DNA from: Casp-actino8 sp044355095
GTDB lineage: Bacteria > Actinomycetota > Acidimicrobiia > Acidimicrobiales > Ilumatobacteraceae
DNA: 11,383 bases
NCBI GenBank assembly: GCA_044355095.1
Contig: JBIKYT010000059.1
Span: 1-11,383, forward strand
Reading direction: 5' to 3'
Each line of letters begins with the position of its first letter. Within the stretch, counting starts at the first letter, position 1. The translations under genes and the position numbers were made by a program. Shown here piece by piece: positions 6,541 to 11,383 of this stretch. The notes beneath the pieces are model-generated. The model ran no database searches and was not told where the DNA came from. It was given only the letters and a program-made list of their open reading frames with translations.

Positions 6541-7309
6541 AGTGATGTTGAGTTCAGCGATAGGAATCGTCGCATTGATGTTGACAACTTGGATTGTCAG
6601 CTTGATCAAAAAGAATGCGTCCATCGTCGACATCGTGTGGGGCCTCGGTTTTGTTTTGGTTGCCTGGATCTCTCGCGCTGTCGCTGACGGAGACAACGCT
6701 CGTCAGTGGATCTTGACGTTGATGACAACGGTGTGGGGTCTGCGACTTGGTATCTACTTGTTCTGGCGCAACTCGGGCCATGGTGAGGATTTTCGCTATC
6801 GCGCGATGCGCAAACATTGGGGACCGCGATTCCCAATCATCAGTTTGGTGACAGTGTTTGGTTTGCAGGGAACATTGATGTGGATTGTGTCGTTGCCAGT
6901 ACAAATTGGTCAATCAGATTCGTCACCCGAAGTCGGTGTGATCGCAGTTGTTGGAATCATCGTCTATCTCATCGGTTTGTTCTTTGAAGTTGTTGGCGAT
7001 GCCCAACTCACACGTTTTAAAGCTGATCCTTCAAACGTCGGCAAAGTGATGGATCAGGGATTGTGGAAGTTCACGCGTCACCCAAATTATTTCGGTGATT
7101 CATGTGTGTGGTGGGGCATCGCTATTGTCGCCGCCGAATCCGGAAGTGGTGCCTGGGGATTCATCGGGGCCGCGGTCATGACATATTTCTTGCGTCGAGT
7201 GAGCGGTGTGACTTTGTTAGAGAAGTCTTTGAAGAAGCGCCGCGAAGGTTATGACGCATACATTGCGCGAACGAGCCCCTTCTTCCCTCGTCCCCCCAAA
7301 AAGATCTGA
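6533..7309 (+). CDS. DUF1295 (steroid 5-alpha-reductase-like) membrane protein, copy 2
   Basis: A 258-residue membrane protein of the DUF1295 family with about six to seven hydrophobic segments. Diagnostic stretches are NASIVDIVWGLGFVLVAW near the N-terminus, DFRYRAMRKHWGPRFP in the middle, and GLWKFTRHPNYFGD followed by WWG. The protein ends in EKSLKKRREGYDAYIART and FFPR, the usual closing motif. This copy has the typical size and layout of the family. The product is probably a membrane lipid- or sterol-modifying enzyme, inferred from fold relatives only. Start is GTG 6533, with GAGGAG eight bases upstream and an 8-base overlap with the acyltransferase, so the two are co-translated. YczE-like gene 7340 follows after 30 bases but has its own promoter-like hexamer. 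Confidence 0.93.
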   Translation: MGEVMLSSAIGIVALMLTTWIVSLIKKNASIVDIVWGLGFVLVAWISRAVADGDNARQWILTLMTTVWGLRLGIYLFWRNSGHGEDFRYRAMRKHWGPRFPIISLVTVFGLQGTLMWIVSLPVQIGQSDSSPEVGVIAVVGIIVYLIGLFFEVVGDAQLTRFKADPSNVGKVMDQGLWKFTRHPNYFGDSCVWWGIAIVAAESGSGAWGFIGAAVMTYFLRRVSGVTLLEKSLKKRREGYDAYIARTSPFFPRPPKKI

Positions 7310-7327
7310 TTATTGACGTTGAGCACC

Positions 7328-7333
7328 TAGTGT
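7328..7333 (+). promoter_or_regulatory. Putative -10 element of the YczE-like gene (leaderless)
   Basis: TAGTGT matches TANNNT and lies exactly six bases before GTG 7340, the same geometry as at 5521-5526. No Shine-Dalgarno sequence precedes the GTG. The gene may therefore be transcribed separately as well as by read-through from the upstream operon. Confidence 0.45.
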
Positions 7334-7339
7334 GGTTGG

Positions 7340-7987
7340 GTGACTCGAAGCGACACGACAATTGAGAAGAAGTCGTTTCGTTTTCGAGCCGTAGCCCTCT
7401 TGCTCGCCATCGTGATGGTTGGCACTGGTATCTCGATGATGGTGGCAGCGCGACTTGGTGTTGCGCCGGCTGATGTTTTCTCAACTGGTGGAGCAAAGCA
7501 ACTCAATATCGGTGTTGGCACGATGGGTTGGATTAGCGGTGCGCTCTTCACATTGTTGGCGATTGCGGTGAGGCGTCCACCCACATGGGGCACATTGATC
7601 GGCACCGTTTTGGTTGGTCAAGTTGTGAACATTGTTTTGCCACTGATGCCCGAGCCAAGTGTGATGGCGTGGCGTGTGGTCATGATGATTACTGGTATGG
7701 CATTGCTCTATTTTGCGATTTCAATTGGAGTCGCCACAACACTCGGCACCGGACCGATGGAGTTACTCATGCTTGGTCTGAACGACAAGGGTTTAAGCAT
7801 GCAAGTCGGTCGTTGGGGTATTGAAGCTGTGGTTGTCACCGCCGGCATATTGCTCGGCGGACAGATCGGTGTTGGCACGATTCTCTTTGTGATTTTGACT
7901 GGACCAATATTGGCAAGAACTTTGCCGCCGATGGTGCGGTTCATGGGCACTGATGTGATTCAGCAGCCCACCGCTCTTGACGCCTAA
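7340..7987 (+). CDS. YczE/YitT-like integral membrane protein
   Basis: A 215-residue membrane protein with five to six hydrophobic segments. It resembles the YczE/YyaS/YitT-like family: the first helix plus MMVAARLGVAPADVFSTGGAKQ, then IGVGTMGWISGALFTLLA, a basic RRPPTWGT turn, and later GVATTLGTGPMELLML and GGQIGVGTILFVILTGP. The repeated G(V/T)GT(M/G/I) turns are characteristic. The family has no established biochemical activity; it is thought to comprise transport-like membrane proteins. Translation begins at GTG 7340; an in-frame TAG at 7328-7330 excludes longer versions, and the next start would remove the first helix. The 3' end overlaps the convergent CoA-transferase gene by four bases, so the two stop codons interlock. 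The family call is fairly sure; the function is open. Confidence 0.82.
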   Translation: MTRSDTTIEKKSFRFRAVALLLAIVMVGTGISMMVAARLGVAPADVFSTGGAKQLNIGVGTMGWISGALFTLLAIAVRRPPTWGTLIGTVLVGQVVNIVLPLMPEPSVMAWRVVMMITGMALLYFAISIGVATTLGTGPMELLMLGLNDKGLSMQVGRWGIEAVVVTAGILLGGQIGVGTILFVILTGPILARTLPPMVRFMGTDVIQQPTALDA

Positions 7988-9210
7988 CTTGTTTTTGGAA
8001 GTCGACTCGACAACACGTTGTTGGCTTCAAGTTTGTCGATTTCTTCGTCATTCATGTTGAGAATGTCGCGAAGCACAGTGCGGTTATCTTCACCGCGATA
8101 GCGCGGCTCACCAGAAGTTCCGACATGGCTATTCGTGAAGTGCCACGGGGCATTCGGAATACGCACCTCGCCGCCGATTCGATCGGGAACATGGGCGACT
8201 GCCCCGCGTGCATTTGACCAATCGCTCTCGGCAATTTCACGAACGCTGCGCATCACACCAACAGCTAGACCGAATTGGGCGCAACGATCTTCAAAAGCCT
8301 GAGCAGTAGGCAGGGTAAGCGCCCAGGCTCGCATTTCATCTTGCAGTGCACCGAGGTTTTGTAAACGTGTTTGCACATCGGCAAATCGAGGATCGGACAA
8401 TAGTTGTGGTCGATCCATCGTGTTCACGATGATTTCAAAAGTTCCACGTTCTGCTGGGTGGCCACTAATGACAACGGTGCTGCCATCGGCAACTTGCATG
8501 ATGGGGTAGTCGCCGGGCTGGAATGATCTGATCCAGTCGGGATCAACAATTCCGTCATACAACTCATCGTGGACATGTTCATTGACGTACAACATTGTTT
8601 CGGCCATTGAGACATCGATGCGTTCGCCGTGACCAGACCGTTCGCGATTAAACAGCGCAGCAAGAATTGCCGTCGTCATTTCGAGAGCGGTGTAGGTATC
8701 GGCATGCGACCATGGGTCGTTCGAATAGTTTCCACCGCGAGCGTCACCCTGCATTCGGGTCATTCCACTTTCTGCACCAATGACCGTTGCATATGCGCGG
8801 CGATGTACCCACGGTCCATCAGCTCCGTAACCACTGATCGACGCGTATATGAGTCGGGGATTGATCTTGGCCAGAGTTTCATAGCCAAGGTCGAGGCGAT
8901 CCATGACGCCGGCACGATAGTTCTCAAGAACAACATCGCTCTCTGCCGCGAGACGGCGAAAAATCTCGGCACCTTCGGGTGTTGACAAATCAAGACTCAT
9001 GCATTTCTTGCCGGCATTTTGTTGAATGAAATATGTTGCGAGTGAACCGACCCGTGGACTAGAGAATCGGGTGAGATCGCCGTCAGGTGGTTCGACCTTG
9101 ATCACTTCGGCGCCGTAGTCGCACAACATGCGGCCGCAGTGTGGACCAGCAAGAACCCGTGTCAGGTCGAGCACTCGAATTCCCGAGAGCGGCGACGGCA
9201 ACTGATTCAT
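7984..9210 (-). CDS. CaiB/BaiF class III CoA-transferase family protein
   Basis: A 408-residue enzyme of the family III CoA-transferases, which also includes alpha-methylacyl-CoA racemases. The N-terminus has LSGIRVLDLTRVLAGPHCGRM and LCDYGAEVIKVEPPDGD, the CoA-binding signature. LENYRAGVMDRLDLGYETL (95-113) and LIYASISGYGADGPW follow. The catalytic aspartate is Asp171 in SHADTYTALE, followed by ILAALFNRERSGHGERIDVSM. The length is standard. Such enzymes move CoA between carboxylic acids through an aspartyl-CoA thioester; substrates in the family range from formate/oxalate to carnitine and bile acids, and none can be assigned here. No acyl-CoA dehydrogenase or ligase sits beside it. The start is ATG 9210 with a -10-like hexamer six bases upstream and no Shine-Dalgarno sequence. 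It follows the antitoxin gene after a 52-base gap on the same strand. Confidence 0.94.
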   Translation of the reverse strand: MNQLPSPLSGIRVLDLTRVLAGPHCGRMLCDYGAEVIKVEPPDGDLTRFSSPRVGSLATYFIQQNAGKKCMSLDLSTPEGAEIFRRLAAESDVVLENYRAGVMDRLDLGYETLAKINPRLIYASISGYGADGPWVHRRAYATVIGAESGMTRMQGDARGGNYSNDPWSHADTYTALEMTTAILAALFNRERSGHGERIDVSMAETMLYVNEHVHDELYDGIVDPDWIRSFQPGDYPIMQVADGSTVVISGHPAERGTFEIIVNTMDRPQLLSDPRFADVQTRLQNLGALQDEMRAWALTLPTAQAFEDRCAQFGLAVGVMRSVREIAESDWSNARGAVAHVPDRIGGEVRIPNAPWHFTNSHVGTSGEPRYRGEDNRTVLRDILNMNDEEIDKLEANNVLSSRLPKTS

Positions 9211-9216
9211 CTATCT

Positions 9217-9222
9217 ATGATG
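9217..9222 (-). promoter_or_regulatory. Putative -10 element of the CoA-transferase gene
   Basis: On the minus strand, CATCAT is followed by six bases and ATG 9210; A is second and T sixth. It suggests separate leaderless transcription rather than dependence on the antitoxin promoter upstream. Confidence 0.38.
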
Positions 9223-9262
9223 CCTTGTTGGGCACGGATGTAGCGAATACTCAACATTTTGT

Positions 9263-9541
9263 TCAGGACGCGAGGTAGTTCTTCAATGCAAGTCGAATGA
9301 CTTCACTGCGAGTTTGACCTGAATCGTGCACTCGAAGATCCAATTCGTCAACCAAATCTGTATCGAGTCTGACCGGGACAATGACTGAGGGATCTTTTCC
9401 CAAACGGGGACGACCTCGGAGTCGTTTGATGTGGGAAAGGTCAAACTGCTCATGCTCGATTTTTTCCGACATGATTTCCAGGTCGCGATTGCTGACAACT
9501 CGCCCGTTCTTCAATACGTATTGAGGACTTACTTTCTTCAT
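9263..9541 (-). CDS. Ribbon-helix-helix (CopG-like) antitoxin, apparently orphan
   Basis: A 92-residue antitoxin-like DNA-binding protein. Residues 1-40 are charged (MKKVSPQYVLKNGRVVSNRD, then EKIEHEQFDLSHIKR) and in related systems would be the toxin-binding part. RGRPRLGKDPS forms a basic hinge, and the rest is a ribbon-helix-helix: strand VIVPVRLD, helix TDLVDELDLRVHDS, turn, and helix TRSEVIRLALKNYL. From memory, this order, with DNA-binding domain at the C-terminus after a GRPxLG hinge, is typical of actinobacterial CopG-like antitoxins encoded just after a small toxin. Here the upstream toxin gene is broken (9548-9668), so the protein probably survives as a repressor or solitary antidote. 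The start is ATG 9541 with GAAAGG nine bases upstream, six bases after the toxin remnant's stop. Regulation is probably by binding its own promoter near 9674-9701. Confidence 0.88.
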   Translation of the reverse strand: MKKVSPQYVLKNGRVVSNRDLEIMSEKIEHEQFDLSHIKRLRGRPRLGKDPSVIVPVRLDTDLVDELDLRVHDSGQTRSEVIRLALKNYLAS

Positions 9542-9545
9542 GACT

Positions 9546-9552
9546 GGTTACC
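9546..9552. repeat. 7-bp palindrome at the antitoxin start
   Basis: GGTTACC is self-complementary around its central base and recurs, inverted, as GGTAACC at 9691-9697 inside the spacer of the proposed promoter. The shared block extends to eight bases (GGTTACCT) in opposite orientation. The two copies bracket the toxin remnant and could be operator half-sites for the ribbon-helix-helix protein, though such short words also arise by chance. Confidence 0.25.
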
Positions 9553-9668
9553 TTTCTAAGAGCGGATGGAATTGAGTACGCAGAGGCATCATGTTTGAGG
9601 TGCAGTGCATGTTGAATCTCTTTGGGGGAGAGACCATGCTTCAGGGCAGAAGGGTCGATGTGAACTTC
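9548..9668 (-). pseudogene. Remnant of the cognate toxin gene, internally deleted and frameshifted
   Basis: Two pieces of a small toxin gene lie directly before the antitoxin. The first, minus strand about 9665-9597, encodes VHIDPSALKHGLSPKEIQ and then HALHL, which resembles the N-terminus of actinobacterial toxins paired with CopG-like antitoxins. The second, in another frame (9592-9548), encodes MMPLRTQFHPLLER and a stop, which resembles the same toxins' C-terminal end. The central section, perhaps 40-50 residues in intact relatives, is missing, and the frames do not join. The first piece also lacks an in-frame ATG, GTG or TTG downstream of the predicted transcript start (about 9667). The stop is six bases before the antitoxin ATG, the usual toxin-antitoxin spacing. 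The toxin is therefore very probably dead. Family resemblance is from memory, not alignment. Confidence 0.65.
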
Positions 9669-9673
9669 AGAAT

Positions 9674-9701
9674 ATTGTAATACGAAAATAGGTAACCGCA
9701 A
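9674..9701 (-). promoter_or_regulatory. Promoter of the toxin-remnant/antitoxin operon
   Basis: On the minus strand, -35-like TTGCGG (9701-9696), a 16-base spacer and -10 TACAAT (9679-9674, five of six consensus bases) make the most consensus-like promoter in the window. The predicted start is near 9667, where an intact leaderless toxin would have begun. The antitoxin would then have a leader of about 126 bases carrying the toxin remnant. The palindrome at 9691-9697 falls in the spacer and could be a repressor site. Confidence 0.5.
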
Positions 9702-9776
9702 AAGCCGCCTTTTCTGTTTTCTCTTTTTCACCACTTTGTTATGTGGGTCGCTTCCCTAACATCGGGGCGAATGTGA

Positions 9777-9782
9777 CACGAT
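9777..9782 (+). promoter_or_regulatory. Putative -10 element of the SDR gene (leaderless)
   Basis: CACGAT lies six bases before ATG 9789, with A second and T sixth, and TGA just upstream resembles an extended -10. No Shine-Dalgarno sequence precedes the ATG. TAACAT at 9757-9762 with TTGTTA at 9736-9741 is a weaker alternative because its spacer is only 15 bases. Confidence 0.4.
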
Positions 9783-9788
9783 CTCTGC

Positions 9789-10643
9789 ATGTCTTCTACG
9801 CGCAATCCCCACCCACTGTCAGACCAAGTCGCACTCATTACCGGAGGTGGATCGGGTATCGGTCTTGGCTGTGCTCGCGAACTGGTTCAAGATGGTGCGA
9901 CCGTCATGTTGGCTGCTCGCAATGTTGAACGCCTCGAAGCCTCCGCAGCCGAATTGCGTTCAATCGCCGAAGGCGGAGCTCAGGTTCTGACTGTTGCCTG
10001 CGATGTCACCAGCGAAGAGAGTGTTGCCAATGCCTGCACGGCAGCAAACAACGCCGGCCAATTTACGATGGTGGTAGCCAATGCCGGGTACGGCGGTGGC
10101 GGCCCAATTCACTTGACATCGCTTGATGACTGGAACGGAATTCTTGGCACAAATCTCACCGGTGCTTTTCTAACGATCAAACATTCGGTGAGTCACTTAG
10201 CAGCACACGGTGGCGGTTCGATCGTGGCCATTTCTTCGATCGCTGGTCCAGTGACGCATCGCTTCATGACTCCATATGATGTTTCAAAGGCCGGACTTGA
10301 AATGTTGATTCGTCAAACCGCTGATGAACTCGGTTGTCGAAACATTCGTGCGAACGCAGTCCGACCTGGACTCGTTCCGACCGATGCAACCGAAGGCATC
10401 ATGACACTCGATGTGATCTTGAATGACTACTTGGAACAAATGCCTCTAGGTCGCGTCGGTAGCACCGAAGACATTGGCAAGCTCGTGCGTTTCTTGTTGG
10501 GCGATGAGAGTTCGTGGATTACTGGCACATGCATTAGTGCCGACGGTGGTCACCACTTGCGACGTGGACCAAACATTGAACCCGCGATGGAAATGGTGCT
10601 CGGTGATGCCCGCTATCCCGCAGGTCCGAGTTCAAACTCCTGA
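9789..10643 (+). CDS. Short-chain dehydrogenase/reductase (SDR) family oxidoreductase
   Basis: A 284-residue classical SDR. The Rossmann cofactor motif is TGGGSGIG (18-25); the adenine-pocket CDV follows at 71-73, NAG at 98-100, and the structural Asn122 in TNLTG. The catalytic set is the Ser in AISSIAG (149 or 150), Tyr163 in TPYDVSKAG and Lys167, with RPGLVPT after it. The C-terminal end contains GSTEDIGKLVRFLLGDES and ITGTCISADGGHHLRRG, typical of enoyl/ketoacyl-reductase-like SDRs. An Ala-Ala-Arg after the second strand suits NADP(H), though this is not decisive. It should oxidise or reduce an alcohol/ketone; the substrate is unknown. The start is ATG 9789, with a leaderless-type -10. The 3' end overlaps the convergent M20 gene by 12 bases. 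It diverges from the antitoxin operon and need not be linked to it. Confidence 0.94.
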   Translation: MSSTRNPHPLSDQVALITGGGSGIGLGCARELVQDGATVMLAARNVERLEASAAELRSIAEGGAQVLTVACDVTSEESVANACTAANNAGQFTMVVANAGYGGGGPIHLTSLDDWNGILGTNLTGAFLTIKHSVSHLAAHGGGSIVAISSIAGPVTHRFMTPYDVSKAGLEMLIRQTADELGCRNIRANAVRPGLVPTDATEGIMTLDVILNDYLEQMPLGRVGSTEDIGKLVRFLLGDESSWITGTCISADGGHHLRRGPNIEPAMEMVLGDARYPAGPSSNS

Positions 10644-11383
10644 GAGATGTCGCAGTGCGACTGCGCTGTAAATCGAAATACCAGTGCTCATGCACTCTTC
10701 GTCGTAGAACACGCGATTTGAGTGATTAGGTGCGGCAGTTGCAAGATTCCGATCGTGTGGTGTAGCGCCCAAGAAAACCATTGCACCAGGTACATGGTTG
10801 AGTACATAGCCAAAATCTTCCGCACCCATGACTGGGTTAGGCAATTCAATAAAACGATCGTTGCCAATAATTTCTTTGGCGATGTTTCCAGCCGTCTGGG
10901 CGTAAGTCTGACTGTTAACAGTGACGTCATAGCCATCTCGTAGTTCAACAGATACTTCAAGACCGTGAGCTGCTGCAATGCCTTCAGCCACGCGGCGTAC
11001 TCCATCATGAATCATTCGTCGCGTCGTTTCACTGATCGCCCGAATGGTTCCGTTAATCTCTGCAAACTCTGGAATAACGTTGCTCGCTGTTCCAGCATGT
11101 ACTTGTGTCACCGTCAAGACACCTGGGTTAAAAACATTGATCCGGCGTGTAATCAATGACTGCAATGCACCAACAATTTCACAGGCGGCCGGAATCGGAT
11201 CAAGAGTGCGGAATGGTTCGCTTCCGTGTCCACCACGACCAATGACACGAATCGCCAACGTGTCACTCGAGGCCATAATTGGTCCGCCCCTTGTACTGAC
11301 AAATCCGGTGGGCAGAGATGAAGTGGTATGAATCGCAAACGCACCAGTGACCTCAGATACCGATCCGTCTGAAAGCGGACCAA
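10632..11383 (-). CDS. M20-family amidohydrolase/peptidase, C-terminal part (cut by window edge)
   Basis: The last 249 codons of an M20 (M20D-like) metal-dependent amidohydrolase, the group containing hippurate hydrolase and N-acyl-amino-acid amidohydrolases. The start and the first metal-binding motifs lie beyond the right edge. Visible blocks are GAFAIHTTSSLPTGFV, then TRGGPIMASSD, and the dimerisation-domain GRGGHGSEP with its conserved His. GTASNVIPEFAEINGTIRA follows, then MGAEDFGYVL with a conserved Glu-Asp, and NHSNRVFYDEE with the C-terminal metal-ligand His. The reading frame runs open to the window end, so an apparent start at ATG 11276 is internal. Such enzymes cleave acyl or aryl amides from amino acids, often in the cytoplasm for nitrogen or precursor salvage. 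The 3' end overlaps the SDR gene by 12 bases. The specificity cannot be told. Confidence 0.93.
   Translation of the reverse strand, partial: GPLSDGSVSEVTGAFAIHTTSSLPTGFVSTRGGPIMASSDTLAIRVIGRGGHGSEPFRTLDPIPAACEIVGALQSLITRRINVFNPGVLTVTQVHAGTASNVIPEFAEINGTIRAISETTRRMIHDGVRRVAEGIAAAHGLEVSVELRDGYDVTVNSQTYAQTAGNIAKEIIGNDRFIELPNPVMGAEDFGYVLNHVPGAMVFLGATPHDRNLATAAPNHSNRVFYDEECMSTGISIYSAVALRHLSGV

Noticed and set aside
9450..9734. Minus-strand open frame of 94 codons across the antitoxin promoter
   Set aside because: Its first third covers the promoter region, its middle is the toxin N-terminal fragment, and its end runs out of frame through the antitoxin gene. It is a composite by chance, best described as promoter plus pseudogene.
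9736..9762. TTGTTA and TAACAT as an SDR promoter
   Set aside because: The spacer is only 15 bases, and CACGAT at 9777-9782 fits the spacing rule shared by the other leading genes. It remains a possible second promoter.
9743..9928. Plus-strand open frame overlapping the SDR start
   Set aside because: It is an out-of-frame reading of the SDR upstream region and 5' end, and the SDR frame has a complete Rossmann motif.
11153..11383. Minus-strand open frame running to the right edge
   Set aside because: The adjacent frame continues the M20 protein upstream of ATG 11276 with family motifs (GAFAIHT and GGPIMASSD), so this one is a shadow.
1..11383. CRISPR arrays, tRNA or rRNA genes, insertion sequences, phage or conjugation genes
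   Set aside because: No regularly spaced repeats, cloverleaf-like sequence, transposase motifs or terminal inverted repeats were seen on reading both strands.

Overview
The window looks like chromosomal DNA of a compact, moderate-GC actinomycete. The best guess is an Acidimicrobiia/Ilumatobacter-like planktonic lineage. The grounds are frequent GTG starts, the family make-up, a toxin/antitoxin type I associate with actinobacteria, and -10-type hexamers placed for leaderless transcripts. Taxonomy is inferred from gene content only. I see no rRNA, tRNA, CRISPR array, insertion sequence or phage gene. No gene-free stretch reaches 300 bases.

Layout. 1-514 (-): 5' part of a Tat-exported PhoD-like phosphatase lipoprotein. 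678-2116 (+): a coupled pair, a small lipoprotein followed by a Trp-rich secreted protein. 2098-5451 (-): a three-gene operon, read leftwards as a DUF1295 membrane protein, a GGDEF-EAL c-di-GMP protein with a degenerate EAL half, and an EamA/DMT transporter. 5533-7987 (+): a PlsC-type acyltransferase overlapping a second DUF1295 protein, then a YczE/YitT-like membrane protein. 7984-9210 (-): a class III (CaiB/BaiF) CoA-transferase. 9263-9668 (-): an intact ribbon-helix-helix antitoxin preceded by the wreck of its toxin gene. 9789-10643 (+): a short-chain dehydrogenase. 10632-11383 (-): the 3' part of an M20 amidohydrolase.

The two DUF1295 genes start back to back around an acyltransferase, which suggests a small membrane-lipid locus. 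The CoA-transferase and SDR are generic acyl-CoA or alcohol metabolism genes whose substrates cannot be read here.

Two observations stand out. First, all seven genes that begin a transcription unit have a hexamer with A at its second and T at its sixth position, placed exactly six bases before the start codon, so the predicted transcript begins at the start codon. None of the five internal operon genes has this, and four of those carry recognisable Shine-Dalgarno-like sequences instead. Second, the toxin upstream of the antitoxin survives only as an N-terminal and a C-terminal piece in different frames, which leaves an orphan antitoxin.
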